From Coriobacteriales bacterium OH1046 (GTDB taxonomy: Bacteria; Actinomycetota; Coriobacteriia; Coriobacteriales; Atopobiaceae), in contig RQYE01000006.1 of NCBI GenBank assembly GCA_004010535.1, positions 1-64,000 on the forward strand: a stretch of DNA of 64,000 nt, in the 5' to 3' direction. Every line of letters starts with the position of its first letter. The stretch's first letter is position 1. The translations under genes were made by a program, and so were the position numbers. The notes beneath the pieces are model-generated. The model worked only from the letters and a program-made list of their open reading frames with translations, ran no database searches and was not told where the DNA came from. Shown here piece after piece: positions 33,230 through 44,241 of the stretch.

Positions 33230-34390
33230 CTACCGGTAGCTCTGGGCGAGCGCCGCCCACGCGGGAGCGGAGCGGTCGATGGTGTCGCGCGAGACGCAGG
33301 TGCCGGCGCGGACCCAGCCGGGCACGCCGAAGGAATCGGAGGCCACGAGCATGAGCTCGAGGGCGCGGGCGCGTTTGGAGAACGCGTCGGCATCGGGCTC
33401 GAGGGTGCGGATCCACAGGTAGAAGGCACCACGCGGCATGATGTACGTGAAGCCGTTCTCGTCGAGGATGGCCGTGAGGGCCTTGAGGTTCTCCTCGTAG
33501 GCGGCCACGTTGGCGGGCACATCGAGGCATTCGGCGACGACCCGCTGGAAGAGCGCCGGCGCGCAGACGAAACCGAGCTTGCGACCCGCTCCTGCAAGGG
33601 CGGAAACCATGCGTGCGGATTCCGGGAACGCGGGCGGCACGAGCACCCAGCCGATGCGCTCGCCCGGCAGCGAGAGCGACTTGGAGTAGGAGTAGCACAC
33701 GAGCGTCCGCGCATAGAGGGCCGGTATCCACGGCACTTCGGCCCCATAGGCCAGCTCGCGGTAGGGCTCATCGGCAATGAGGACGATGCCGCAGGGCTCG
33801 ATGACGGCGGCGAGGCGTGCGAGCGTATCCGCGCTGTAGACGGCACCCGTGGGGTTGTTCGGACTGTTGACGATGAGGGCGCGCGTGCGCCCGGTGATCG
33901 CTGCGGCAACGGCATCGACGTCCGGCTCGAAGGTCCTTTCGTTTGCGGGAACCTCCACGCAGACGGCGCCGGCGGTCTCGATCCACACGCGGTACTCGGG
34001 GAAATACGGCGCGATGACGATGACCTCATCGCCGGGGTTCAGGAGCGCATGCAGGCAGATGGAAAGGCACGCAGCTGCTCCGCAGGAAAGGTAGAGGCCG
34101 TCTGCGGTGGCGCTCCCCTCCCCGAAGCGGCGGTTGAGCGATGCCGCGATGGCAGCGCGCACATCGGGCAGGCCGGCGGCAGGCGTGTAGCCGTGCAGCT
34201 GCGTGGAGGGGAGGGTGAGCGCCCGCTCGATGGCCTCGCGCACCTCATCGGGTGCGGGGATCGAGGGGTTGCCCAGCGAGAAGTCGAAGACCTTCTCGGG
34301 GCCGATCTCGGCCTTGCGCGCGGCGGCATAGGCCGCGAGCTCGCGGATCGACGATTTTGTCGCCCCATAGGAGTAGCTTTGCTCGTTCAC
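33230..34390 (-). CDS. Pyridoxal-phosphate aminotransferase, class I/II
   Basis: 386 residues from GTG 34390, with AAAGGAAG upstream; an ATG at 34417 is an alternative. SPNNPTGAVYS, the aspartate in VLIADEPYRELA, the PLP-lysine motif CYSYSKSLSLPGERIGW and a late arginine are clear. Aspartate/aromatic-type aminotransferase; substrate cannot be fixed from sequence. First gene of a pair with the PHP phosphatase. Confidence 0.88.
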   Translation of the reverse strand: MNEQSYSYGATKSSIRELAAYAAARKAEIGPEKVFDFSLGNPSIPAPDEVREAIERALTLPSTQLHGYTPAAGLPDVRAAIAASLNRRFGEGSATADGLYLSCGAAACLSICLHALLNPGDEVIVIAPYFPEYRVWIETAGAVCVEVPANERTFEPDVDAVAAAITGRTRALIVNSPNNPTGAVYSADTLARLAAVIEPCGIVLIADEPYRELAYGAEVPWIPALYARTLVCYSYSKSLSLPGERIGWVLVPPAFPESARMVSALAGAGRKLGFVCAPALFQRVVAECLDVPANVAAYEENLKALTAILDENGFTYIMPRGAFYLWIRTLEPDADAFSKRARALELMLVASDSFGVPGWVRAGTCVSRDTIDRSAPAWAALAQSYR

Positions 34391-34763
34391 GATGCGCTTC
34401 CTTTCCACGACTGCCATTGTACGCCCTGCAACCCTGCGAGGGGCGGCTGTAACGTGGCTGTTCAAAACGAGCCGGCTGGCCTTCGGGCGTGAATTCGCAG
34501 GGCAGGCCGCAGCGACTGTACCGTCAATGGGGACCTTGCTGGGAAAACATGCCGAGAGGGACCCGCGTGCAGGGTTCCGAAGGGCATTTGCCCAGGTATG
34601 CTCTTAACGACTGTACCGTCACCGGCACCCGTGCTGGGGAAACGCGGCAAGGAGGATTCTGCGGAAAGCCTCGCAATCGCGAATCCGCAGGACAGGCTTC
34701 AACGACTGTACCGTCACCGGCACCTATGCTGGGCAGATGCGGCGAGAAGAGCCGCGCGCTCTC
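34391..34763. repeat. Three tandem copies of a dispersed repeat
   Basis: Cores GACTGTACCGTCA at 34514-34526, 34609-34621 and 34704-34716, each followed about 10 bases later by TGCTGGG and an A-run or similar. Spacing is 95 bases in both intervals. No gene lies in this 373-base gap between the aminotransferase and ftsH. Related copies are at 39781-39813 (inverse) and 42844-42872. Confidence 0.75.
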
Positions 34764-36710
<1,947 letters not shown>

Positions 36711-36739
36711 AGGCGGCTCCTTACTGGGCGTGGGCACTC

Positions 36740-37288
36740 TCAGGAATAGACCTCGGGCTTGAGGACGCCCACATAGGGCAGGTTGCGGTAGCGCTCGGCA
36801 TAATCGAGGCCGTAGCCTACGATGAACTCGTTGGGCACGTGGCGCCCCACGTACTTGGGCGTGACGGGCGGCGTGTAGCCATCGATATCCTTGACGGCGA
36901 ACGCGCAGATCTCGATGGACGCGGGATCGCGCGACTGCAGCATACTGATGAGATTGGAGAGCGTGAGGCCCGAGTCGAGGATATCCTCCGCGACGATGAC
37001 ATGGCGATCGCGGATGTTGGTCTCGAGGTCCTTCAGGATGCGGACGGTACCCGATGAGGTGACGCCGCTGCCGTAGGAGGATGTCGCCATGAAATCGATG
37101 GAGAGGGGGCATTCGATGGCGCGCATGAGGTCGGCCATGAAGACCACGGCACCGCGCAGCACGGCCACCAGAAGCGGGTTCTTGTCCGCATAATCGGCGG
37201 TGATCTCGGCACCGAGACGGGCGATGATGGCCTCGATCTCATGCGCGCCGATAAGGATGCGCTCGACATCGGGATGGACGGTATGCAT
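36740..37288 (-). CDS. hpt: Hypoxanthine phosphoribosyltransferase
   Basis: 182 residues. PRPP loop VIVAEDILDSGLTLSNLI, the substrate region VLRGAVVFMADLMR and YGLDYAERYRNLPYVGVL at the C-terminus are diagnostic of bacterial HPRT. It salvages hypoxanthine and guanine to IMP and GMP. Lies between tilS and ftsH, 29 bases before the latter. Confidence 0.95.
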   Translation of the reverse strand: MHTVHPDVERILIGAHEIEAIIARLGAEITADYADKNPLLVAVLRGAVVFMADLMRAIECPLSIDFMATSSYGSGVTSSGTVRILKDLETNIRDRHVIVAEDILDSGLTLSNLISMLQSRDPASIEICAFAVKDIDGYTPPVTPKYVGRHVPNEFIVGYGLDYAERYRNLPYVGVLKPEVYS

Positions 37289-37310
37289 GCTGGTTCCTCG
37301 ATTCCCCCGC

Positions 37311-38816
37311 TTATTCGGCCGGCAACAGAGTCAATTCTAGCAAGTGCCCGGTGTGCGATGTGCATTTCGCCCGTTCATCGATGCGAATTCCGGCAACCCA
37401 CACAACCTGCCCGCGCACGTCGGTGCGCACGATGGGAGTGCGCTCGCGCTCCGCCGAGGGGCGCTGCGCCTCGTTCAGGAGATCGGCGAGCTTCTTCGAT
37501 TGCCCATGCATGCCGAGGGGGCAGACGATGTCGCCCGGATGGGGCGTATCCACCCAGAGGAGCCCTCCCGACGTCGCGTCGATCCCGCACGCCTCGGCAT
37601 CGAGCAGAACGGAGCGCTCCTCCCATTCGAGCGCATGGCTGCGGGCGAGCAGGACCGGGTCAACGCCGCGTTCGACCTCGACGAGGCGCGCGGAGAGCAG
37701 GCCGCCCGAAGCCATTTCGAGCGTTCCGGGCACCTCGAGCCATGCGGCGATGCGGCTGCTGTCGGCGATGCGGGCGCGCAGGAAGACCAGGCCGTGCTCC
37801 ACGCGCACATCCACGCCCATGGGAAGGGTCACGGAGCCTGCACGTGCGGAGACGAGCTCGAGCACGCGATTGATGTGGCGTGCCTCGAGGCGGGCCTCGG
37901 CTTCGACCCACAACAGCGCGCTGCGCACCACGCGCCGTGCCAGCGCCACCTCGCTTGCAGCGAGGCGCGCGGCATCCAACGCGAGCAATCCCCGCTCCTG
38001 CTTGCGCGTGAGATCGTGCAGGAGACGCGAGGCCAGCGCGCTCAGATAGGAGTCCTCATCGGAGAGGATATCGCAGGTCGAGGCGAGGCTCGCTATGATG
38101 CGGGGGTTGCGGCGCTCGACCACCGGGAGGAGGTCATGACGCACGTAGGCGCGCAGGTAGCGCGTGTCATGGTTCGTGTCGTCCTCACGCCACACGATGC
38201 CGCGCATGCGCAGGAACTCGCAGAGCTCGTCGTGGGTCTTATCGAGCAACGGGCGCACGATGCGGTTGCGGCGACGCGGGATGGATGAGAGCCCGGGGGC
38301 GCCGCTTCCGCGTATGGCGTTCATGAAGAAGGTCTCCGCGCGATCGTTCGCGGTATGCGCCGTGCAGATGCGCGCTGCCGAGCGCGGGGTTCCGAACCGG
38401 GCGGAGAGCTCGTTGGCGAGCTCGGCGACCGCAGCATAGCGCACCTCGCGCCCGGCATTCTCGACATTATCGGCGGCATCGCGGGCGATCTGGGCCACAT
38501 CGCAGCGCTTGACCGTGCACGGGATGCCATATGCGGCCGCGAGGTTGCGCACGAACTCCTCGTCCTCGTCGGCATCGAGACCGCGCAACCGATGGTTGAC
38601 ATGAAGCACGTGCAAGCGTTCGCGGGCGATGCGCGCCCGTCCGCGTCCGTCATCGATGTCGAGCGCCGATGTGGCCGCCATCACGAGCAGCGCCGTGGAG
38701 TCGGCTCCACCCGAGACCATGAGCACCACGGGCGCGCACGCCTCCTCGTCGGCGGCACCGCTTGGCCGCTCGAAGGGGCTCTTGCCCGTAGGGTATCTGC
38801 GGCTGACGGTTGGCAT
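37311..38816 (-). CDS. tilS: tRNA(Ile)-lysidine synthetase
   Basis: 501 residues from ATG 38816 (GGGGG four bases upstream; GTG one codon earlier). The PP-loop ATPase motif is VVLMVSGGADSTALLV near residue 34; LHVNHRLRGLDADEDEEFV and TAHTANDRAETFFMNAIRGS follow. The C-terminal part carries a TilS substrate-binding domain. It converts C34 of tRNA-Ile(CAU) to lysidine. Long for the family but complete. First of the tilS-hpt-ftsH cluster. Confidence 0.92.
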   Translation of the reverse strand: MPTVSRRYPTGKSPFERPSGAADEEACAPVVLMVSGGADSTALLVMAATSALDIDDGRGRARIARERLHVLHVNHRLRGLDADEDEEFVRNLAAAYGIPCTVKRCDVAQIARDAADNVENAGREVRYAAVAELANELSARFGTPRSAARICTAHTANDRAETFFMNAIRGSGAPGLSSIPRRRNRIVRPLLDKTHDELCEFLRMRGIVWREDDTNHDTRYLRAYVRHDLLPVVERRNPRIIASLASTCDILSDEDSYLSALASRLLHDLTRKQERGLLALDAARLAASEVALARRVVRSALLWVEAEARLEARHINRVLELVSARAGSVTLPMGVDVRVEHGLVFLRARIADSSRIAAWLEVPGTLEMASGGLLSARLVEVERGVDPVLLARSHALEWEERSVLLDAEACGIDATSGGLLWVDTPHPGDIVCPLGMHGQSKKLADLLNEAQRPSAERERTPIVRTDVRGQVVWVAGIRIDERAKCTSHTGHLLELTLLPAE

Positions 38817-38890
38817 CACACCCCCTGCACGGTTTTCCCTATTGTCGCATACCCGCTTTCCCGTCCGTTCGGGGTGCTATGCTCTTTAAC

Positions 38891-39697
38891 ATGGAAGCGA
38901 AGATCCATCTGCATATCCTGGCGAGCGGATCCAAGGGCAACGCCTGCGTGGTCGAGGGACCCGAGGGCTCGGTGCTCATCGATTGCGGCATCTCGCGGCG
39001 CGAGCTCATCTCCCGCGCGGACACGCTCGGCGTCGATATGGGCCGCGTGCAGGCGCTTCTGCTCACGCACGAGCACTCCGACCATGTGGCGGGCGTCACG
39101 GTGCTCTGCAATCATGCCGAGCTCGGGCTCTACGCCACGGCGGGCACGGTCGCCGCGCGAAGCTATCTTGCAAAGCTGCCATGCAATCTGGTCGAGCCCG
39201 GCGACACGATCGGGATCGCCGGCATGGCCGTGCAGGTATTCCACACGAGCCACGACGTGGGCGATCCCGTGGGATTCCGTTTCGAGTGCCCGGGCGATGC
39301 GCTGGGATATTGCACCGATACGGGCGTGCTCACATCCGAGGCGTATGAGGCGCTGGCCGGCTGCCGCATCCTCGCACTCGAATCCAACCACGACGTCGGC
39401 ATGCTCGATCGCGGGCCCTACCCCCCATTTTTGAAAGCGCGTGTCCGCGGCACGGGCGGGCATCTCTCCAACGATCAGGCCGCCCAAGCCTTGCCCCAGC
39501 TCGTCACCGACGATACCGAGACCGTCATCGCCATGCACATCTCCGAGAAGAACAACCGGCCGGGCATCGCCGTGCGCACGCTCGCGGAGGCGGTGGGTGC
39601 CGAGCCTGCCAACAGCACTTTCACCGAGGCGCGCACCCCCGATGGCCACCTCTCCATCTGCGCGGCCGCGCAGGCGCGTCCTCTAAGCGTGTGGTAG
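38891..39697 (+). CDS. MBL-fold metallohydrolase, YycJ/WalJ type
   Basis: 268 residues. IHLHILASGSKGNACVVEG, the metal motif LLTHEHSDHVAG, and the late pattern MHISEKNNRPGIA fit YycJ-type MBL hydrolases, single-copy enzymes linked to DNA and cell-wall processes. The start at 38891 matches the family start; a TATGCT at 38878-38883 followed at once by the ATG suggests a leaderless message, but an ATG at 38879 is possible. Divergent from tilS. Confidence 0.88.
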   Translation: MEAKIHLHILASGSKGNACVVEGPEGSVLIDCGISRRELISRADTLGVDMGRVQALLLTHEHSDHVAGVTVLCNHAELGLYATAGTVAARSYLAKLPCNLVEPGDTIGIAGMAVQVFHTSHDVGDPVGFRFECPGDALGYCTDTGVLTSEAYEALAGCRILALESNHDVGMLDRGPYPPFLKARVRGTGGHLSNDQAAQALPQLVTDDTETVIAMHISEKNNRPGIAVRTLAEAVGAEPANSTFTEARTPDGHLSICAAAQARPLSVW

Positions 39698-39998
39698 GCA
39701 CGGGCCGCCCCGCTGCTCGATGCAGCTGGATTGAAGCCGTCCGCCCTCTCTGCTGCTCTCGTTATCCTTCATGTTGCGTTTTCCCAGCACGGGTTCTATT
39801 GACTGTACAGTCATCAGGGTCCGTCCTGCGGGTTTACAGCTGCAGCGCCATCATCAAACACAGAGCACTAGCAGCAACTAACCTCAAAGCAAATAATTTC
39901 CCAAAAACTTGTTGACAGCTATTACGTCTGACGATATATTACATATGACGTTATAACGTTATCCGATATAACAGCATCCGTAATAGGAAGGAGACGAG
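39698..39998. other. Intergenic region with inverted repeat copy and PadR promoter
   Basis: 301 bases without a gene. Holds the inverse copy of the dispersed repeat (39781-39813) with the perfect palindrome GACTGTACAGTC, then the strong promoter and operator of the PadR gene. Confidence 0.6.
39912..39959 (+). promoter_or_regulatory. Promoter and operator of the padR operon
   Basis: TTGACA (39912-39917), 17 bases, TATATT (39935-39940). Just downstream is the palindrome ACGTTATAACGT (39948-39959), a likely site for autorepression. Confidence 0.75.
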
Positions 39999-40322
39999 AT
40001 GGGAAGGCATGAGGACTCAGGAGCGTTGAGCGAGCCGACGTTCTACATCCTTCTCTCCCTGCATGAACCCATGCATGGCTACGCGATCATGCAGAACGTC
40101 CAAGCTATCACGAACGGGCGCGTAGCCATTGGTGCGGGCACGCTCTATGGCGCACTCACCGCACTCGCCGAGAAGAACTGGATCCGCGCTCTGAACGAGC
40201 ACGTCTCCGGTCGTCGGAAGGAATACGTGATCACCGAGCAGGGCAGGCACGCCTTCTCGGAGGAGGTGGGCAGGCTGTCTCGCCTCATCGCCGACGCCAA
40301 GGCCATCACGAAGGGAAATTGA
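39999..40322 (+). CDS. PadR-family transcriptional regulator
   Basis: 107 residues; AGGAAGGAG before ATG. PadR winged-helix signature: YILLSLHEPMHGYAIMQNVQ, VAIGAGTLYGALTALAEKNW and RRKEYVITEQGRHAF. It is co-transcribed with a DUF2812 membrane gene one base later, a common pairing. It probably represses its own operon via the ACGTTATAACGT palindrome. Confidence 0.9.
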   Translation: MGRHEDSGALSEPTFYILLSLHEPMHGYAIMQNVQAITNGRVAIGAGTLYGALTALAEKNWIRALNEHVSGRRKEYVITEQGRHAFSEEVGRLSRLIADAKAITKGN

Positions 40323-40323
40323 G

Positions 40324-40881
40324 ATGACTACGAGCACAACCATCAAGAAAAGCTTTACCGATTTCGGCAAGGAGCAGGAATGGCTCAATCAGATGAGCGC
40401 TGAGGGCGAGGCCTTCGTCAGCTATCACGGAGGAACCTACATATTCGTCAAAGATGAACCGGGCGCATGGAGCTATGCGATAGAGATCCTCGGACAAGAC
40501 AGGAAGGGGGCGGAAAGCTACCTCTCCTTCCTCGAGGATACGGGCATCGAAACCGTGGCAACCTATGCGGGGCGTGCCTACCTGCGCAAGAGGAATGGTG
40601 GAGCACCCCTCGAGCTCCATAGCGACCTTGAGTCCCGTCTGAGCCAAGCCAAAAAGGCAGGTGCGATCTGGAGCGTCATTCCATTGACGCAGGTCTCCAT
40701 CGCGTTGTTCCTGACCATCAGTGCCTTCACGGAAGCAGGAACCTCCGACCTCGCGAAGGGAATCACCCTCGTCATCGGAATCATTCTCATCGTCGCTGCC
40801 ATAATCGAGCACGTCCACTTTGGCAAGCCCTACCGCGAGCGTATCAAACAGCTCAAGAAGGAGCTTTCAATCAAGGAGTAG
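40324..40881 (+). CDS. DUF2812 membrane protein
   Basis: 185 residues. The DUF2812 pattern is clear: KEQEWLNQMSAEGEAFVSY, then YIFVKDEPGAWSYAIE and a C-terminal pair of transmembrane helices (VIPLTQVSIALFLTISAF and ITLVIGIILIVAAII). ATG starts one base after the padR stop. These proteins are regularly found with PadR regulators; their function is unknown. Confidence 0.88.
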   Translation: MTTSTTIKKSFTDFGKEQEWLNQMSAEGEAFVSYHGGTYIFVKDEPGAWSYAIEILGQDRKGAESYLSFLEDTGIETVATYAGRAYLRKRNGGAPLELHSDLESRLSQAKKAGAIWSVIPLTQVSIALFLTISAFTEAGTSDLAKGITLVIGIILIVAAIIEHVHFGKPYRERIKQLKKELSIKE

Positions 40882-40886
40882 GACCT

Positions 40887-41429
40887 CTACCTGCCCCCGC
40901 AATTCCTCCGATGGGCCCTGAGCTTTCTCAGGGCCCAATCGTAATGCGAGCTCGTGACGCTCACGAAGTACGAGCCCAGCGTGGTTGCACCCGTCCAATC
41001 GAAGGCGCCCTTGCCGAACAGCTCCTCATCGGAGAAGCCCTCTGCCAGCTCCACGACCGCACCGTGGGATCCTTCCAGCAGCTTTTCGGCCTCCTCCAGC
41101 GACGTCGTCTGGTGTTTCTCCCAGAAACCGACGTTCATCTGGCCATACGTCCGCCATGTATAGGGCTCGGGCAGAAACGGCTTCCTGTCCCCGGCAGTGT
41201 TCGCAGCCACCCAGGCCAAGAGCAGCTGGTGCCACTCGTAGAGGTGGACGAGGACATCGCGCAGATCCTTATCGCGACCCCAATGGGCCTCGGTCTTCTT
41301 CGCATCGGACGAGAAGTCGAAAGGAGCAGTCAGCTCGATCTCGGTCATCGAGGCGATATGCGTCATGAGCTTTGCGTAGTTTTGGGCGGAGGCTGCGATC
41401 AGCTCGCCTTTGGTCATCGGTCGCGCCAT
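40887..41429 (-). CDS. ClbS/DfsB-family four-helix protein
   Basis: 180 residues. MTKGELIAASAQNYAKLMTH, WHQLLLAW and WTGATTLGSYFVSVTSSHYD are the marks of the ClbS/DfsB (formerly DUF1706) family. ClbS hydrolyses the colibactin cyclopropane and DfsB-like relatives are broadly DinB-like in fold. Here the substrate is unknown; no colibactin genes are nearby. Transcribed towards the DUF2812 gene. Confidence 0.85.
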   Translation of the reverse strand: MARPMTKGELIAASAQNYAKLMTHIASMTEIELTAPFDFSSDAKKTEAHWGRDKDLRDVLVHLYEWHQLLLAWVAANTAGDRKPFLPEPYTWRTYGQMNVGFWEKHQTTSLEEAEKLLEGSHGAVVELAEGFSDEELFGKGAFDWTGATTLGSYFVSVTSSHYDWALRKLRAHRRNCGGR

Positions 41430-41453
41430 GGCAGGCCCCCTTCATCGTCCGTT

Positions 41454-41921
41454 TCAGAGCGCGCTCTCATGCGACCACCGGTCGAGCTGGGGAAGGAGCC
41501 TTCCCATGAAATCACGTGCCTCGTCCTCCGTGAAACCCGAGCCCGGAACCGCCATGTGGCGCACGCAGACGTCGGCCATCCCCTCCATCGTGATGTCAGG
41601 AGACGTGTATCCACCGTCCTCGTAACACCACGTGCAATAGTGGACGGCAGGCGATCCGTCCGCTTCGGTGCCAAGGAGACTTGGATCCGCAAGGGGCATG
41701 CCGCAGCTCTCGCAGCGGTTATTGTCGGGAAGATCGAGGATCATGTTGATTGACGCGCCGAACGCCTCGGCGATCAGCCTGAGCACGTCGATTCCCGGAG
41801 CTGCCTCGCCCCTCTCCCAACGCGAGACCGCCTGACGGGTGACGGAGAGCCTGTCCGCCATCTCCTGCTGCGTCAGGCCCTGCTCCGAGCGTATCTCCAG
41901 GATCCTCTCCCCGATCGACAT
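41454..41921 (-). CDS. XRE regulator with C-terminal zinc ribbon
   Basis: 155 residues from ATG 41921 (AAAGGAG five bases upstream; a GTG two codons before would overlap the SD). Residues 5-60 are a Cro/C1-type HTH (GLTQQEMADRLSVTRQAVSR then WERGEAAPG). Residues 70-150 hold a zinc-ribbon block, NRCESCGMPL ... YCTWCYEDGGY, then DVCVRHM, of the 'putative zinc ribbon' type. Lies 25 bases upstream of the ClbS/DfsB gene and is probably its operon partner. Confidence 0.85.
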   Translation of the reverse strand: MSIGERILEIRSEQGLTQQEMADRLSVTRQAVSRWERGEAAPGIDVLRLIAEAFGASINMILDLPDNNRCESCGMPLADPSLLGTEADGSPAVHYCTWCYEDGGYTSPDITMEGMADVCVRHMAVPGSGFTEDEARDFMGRLLPQLDRWSHESAL

Positions 41922-42169
41922 GGGCACTCCTTTCCTCTCCCCTGTTCAGCATACAGGCTGGGAAGTGACGTGTCACGCAACCATCTGTTGCCCCGTGCAC
42001 CGAATTGCGGGGAAGCATCGATCTGCCCCTATCCCCGCGTGGCGGGACCGTTGGCTCGAACCTTGTCTCATCATATCCGCATCTCGGGATGCTGTACCAT
42101 TGCCCTGTCCCTAGCGGATGGCACAGGATGGATATGGGCACGACGCTCCGATAGCAGGAGAGGGATCGG

Positions 42170-42772
42170 ATGGGTTCCCTACCTTACTGGAACCATAACG
42201 CCGCATACTATGCATGGGTGCGGAGCGAGGTGGCAACGTGCAGCAGCATCCTCGATGTCGGTTGCGGGAACGGTGCTCTCGCGCGTTATCTCAGTACGGG
42301 CGGCAATCGCATCGTAGGGATAGACCCCGCACAGGGCTGTATCGAACGCGCACGCGCCCTGAGCTCTGGCGATGTGAGGGTCGTCTTCGAATGCGTGCCC
42401 TTCTCCTCCTACCAAGCTCCTCCCGAAAGCTTCGACGCCATCCTCTTCGTGGCATCGTTGCACCATATGGACGCGGCAGAGGCACTCGGGAAGGCGAAGA
42501 GCCTTCTCGCATCTGGAGGGAAGATCGTGATTGTGGGGCTTGCCTCGCCCTCAAGCCTTTTGGATTGGGCTGTCGAGGCGCTCCGCGCGATCCCGTGTCG
42601 GATCAGCTCGGCCATCCATAGAGAAAACTCGTCCGAGAAGCTGGAGATTCCCACTTCGTATAAATTCCCCGCCATGTCTGATGTCCGTGCGCTTGCGGGG
42701 CGGATGCTTCCCGGAGCGCGGTTGCGCCATGGGCTCCACTATCGCTATCTCCTTACGTGGACGAAGCGCTGA
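42170..42772 (+). CDS. SAM-dependent methyltransferase
   Basis: 200 residues. Class I motifs: ILDVGCGNGALARYL (motif I), IVGIDPAQGCIERARAL (motif II), FDAILFVASLHHMD and LLASGGKIVIVGL. GAGAGGGATCGG precedes ATG. Belongs to the small-molecule methyltransferase 11/25 group; the substrate is unknown. Stands alone. Confidence 0.88.
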   Translation: MGSLPYWNHNAAYYAWVRSEVATCSSILDVGCGNGALARYLSTGGNRIVGIDPAQGCIERARALSSGDVRVVFECVPFSSYQAPPESFDAILFVASLHHMDAAEALGKAKSLLASGGKIVIVGLASPSSLLDWAVEALRAIPCRISSAIHRENSSEKLEIPTSYKFPAMSDVRALAGRMLPGARLRHGLHYRYLLTWTKR

Positions 42773-42843
42773 CGAGCACGATTACCTAAAGTAGCAGGGT
42801 CGATTTCTCGTCGCGGCATAGAGCAAAGCTCTTAGTGGCCGCG

Positions 42844-42872
42844 CAGTCAACGGTGACCTTGCTGGGGAAACA
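42844..42872 (+). repeat. Dispersed repeat, partial copy
   Basis: CAGTCAACGGTGACCTTGCT followed by GGGGAAACA matches the tail of the copies at 34.5-34.7 kb; the palindromic core is degenerate here. Confidence 0.5.
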
Positions 42873-42911
42873 TAGCCCGCGCGGCACGAACCAAGAAGGT
42901 CCGCAGGGAAA

Positions 42912-42938
42912 AGCCGCAGGTCGCGAGGACCTGCGGCT
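42912..42938 (-). terminator. hsp20 terminator
   Basis: AGCCGCAGGTC pairs with GACCTGCGGCT around five bases; on the minus strand TTTTC follows. About 30 bases after the hsp20 stop. Confidence 0.8.
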
Positions 42939-42967
42939 CAAAACTCCGTCCGGCGTTTCCGCACAGG

Positions 42968-43402
42968 CTAGTCGATGTTGACCTTGGTCACGTTGACCTT
43001 CGCCTCGACCTTGGGCACGTTGATGGAGAGGACGCCATCCTCGAGCTTGGCGGAGAGGCCCTCAATGGCAGCATCCTTGAGGTAGATGCTGCGGGTCGCG
43101 GTCCACTCGCCGGTCTCCTTGAGCAGATAGTTCTTGCCTTTCTCTTCCTCGACCTCCTTCTTGTTGATGGTGATCGAGAGGTTGCCCTCGTTGAGCTCGA
43201 CATCGATCTGCTCGCGGGTGACGCCCGGAAGCTCGGCGGTGACGGCGTAGCTGGTGCCGGTATCCTCGACGTTCATCTTGAACGTGCCGACACTGGCTGT
43301 GGCGAGGGTTCCGATCGGGAGCGCGGAGAAGATCTCATCGAGCATCTCGAAGGGACGGATGAACGAACGGTCGTAATTGTTGTAACGGGTTATGCCTGCC
43401 AT
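42968..43402 (-). CDS. hsp20: Small heat-shock protein, Hsp20 family
   Basis: 144 residues; AAGGAG upstream of ATG 43402. The alpha-crystallin domain spans residues 42-135 (YAVTAELPGVTREQIDVELN, GNLSITINK and DGVLSINVPK); the C-terminus lacks a long extension. It binds unfolding proteins. The upstream region carries the 23-bp element shared with dnaK and clpB. Confidence 0.93.
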   Translation of the reverse strand: MAGITRYNNYDRSFIRPFEMLDEIFSALPIGTLATASVGTFKMNVEDTGTSYAVTAELPGVTREQIDVELNEGNLSITINKKEVEEEKGKNYLLKETGEWTATRSIYLKDAAIEGLSAKLEDGVLSINVPKVEAKVNVTKVNID

Positions 43403-43506
43403 GATAACCACTCCTTCTCGTCGTTGCGGGCGCTGATAGGACGCCCTTTGCCGGTCATATAGTTCATTCCCCGAATCACGTTTCCTTATACGCTGAAACT
43501 CATAAT

Positions 43507-43529
43507 ATCTAAGTCTCCATATATAAGAT
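43507..43529. promoter_or_regulatory. Heat-shock element, hsp20 copy
   Basis: ATCTAAGT, seven bases, TATAAGAT. Lies 105-127 bases before the hsp20 start on its upstream side. Matches the copies at clpB and dnaK at nearly all arm positions. Confidence 0.65.
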
Positions 43530-43640
43530 ATATCTTCGATAGTCATGTGGATGCGATGGGAAACGATATGCCCCTCATCATCTGTACTATCATGGTAGGA
43601 GGTTCAACGCTGGCATACGCGAGCGCACGTGGAGGCTCAG

Positions 43641-44072
43641 GTGGCAAACGAGAACAACGCGGATCTCATGGATGATCTCGATGTGGATGAGCCCGAGGGT
43701 GTTTCCTTCGAGACAGCAGAACCCGAGCACCCCGTCTTCGAGCGCCCCGCGCGGCCGCGCAAGACGCAGGAACCCATCGACGACCTCTCCGAGACCGGTT
43801 CCGTCGACGCCATCTATGTAAGCGATTCCGACTATGCCGGCAAGGGCATGGCCGACAGCAGCTACCGCCGTTCACGCTCGGGCATAGATCAGCTGCGTCG
43901 CGACCTGCATTACGGTCAGTACCTCGAAATTCCCAAGGGGCGGCGCGATATCTTCAGGCGGAAGGAGCGCTGGAGCAACGCCGGCGCCCTCGTCGCCGTC
44001 GTCTTCGTGCTCGCCGCCGTCGCCGGCGCGGCCTATCTGGTGGTCATGTACCTGCAGGGGCAGTTCGGCTAG
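43641..44072 (+). CDS. Single-pass membrane protein with acidic N-terminus
   Basis: 143 residues from GTG 43641 (GGAGG five bases upstream); a GTG at 43629 is less likely. Residues 1-100 are acidic and low in structure (MDDLDVDEPEGVSFETAE); a basic stretch (IPKGRRDIFRRKERW) precedes one C-terminal transmembrane helix (AGALVAVVFVLAAVAGAAYL). A tail-anchored protein, function unknown. Its stop overlaps the stop of the opposite small gene. Confidence 0.65.
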   Translation: MANENNADLMDDLDVDEPEGVSFETAEPEHPVFERPARPRKTQEPIDDLSETGSVDAIYVSDSDYAGKGMADSSYRRSRSGIDQLRRDLHYGQYLEIPKGRRDIFRRKERWSNAGALVAVVFVLAAVAGAAYLVVMYLQGQFG

Positions 44073-44236
44073 GCCCACGGATCGCGTTCGAAGAGCGGCT
44101 CGGCTGCGGGCATACGGTCCGAATAGGGATCGTACCCATCATCATCCTCGCCCTCGGCGCGCTCGAACTCGGGCTGAGCCGCGCGGGGACGTTCGCCCCC
44201 GCGCTTCTCGGCATGCTTGACCTGCGGCCCTTCCAC
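44069..44236 (-). CDS. 55-residue acidic protein downstream of clpB
   Basis: GTG (44234-44236) follows the clpB stop by five bases, with GGGG eight bases before it. It encodes VEGPQVKHAEKRGGERPRAA and continues with E-x-D-D-D-G-Y-D-P-Y-S-D-R and ends L-F-E-R-D-P-W-A. Third positions are G/C-rich on this strand, and the stop overlaps the opposite gene end to end. No family recognised. It probably travels with clpB. Confidence 0.5.
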   Translation of the reverse strand: MEGPQVKHAEKRGGERPRAAQPEFERAEGEDDDGYDPYSDRMPAAEPLFERDPWA

Positions 44237-44241
44237 GATCG

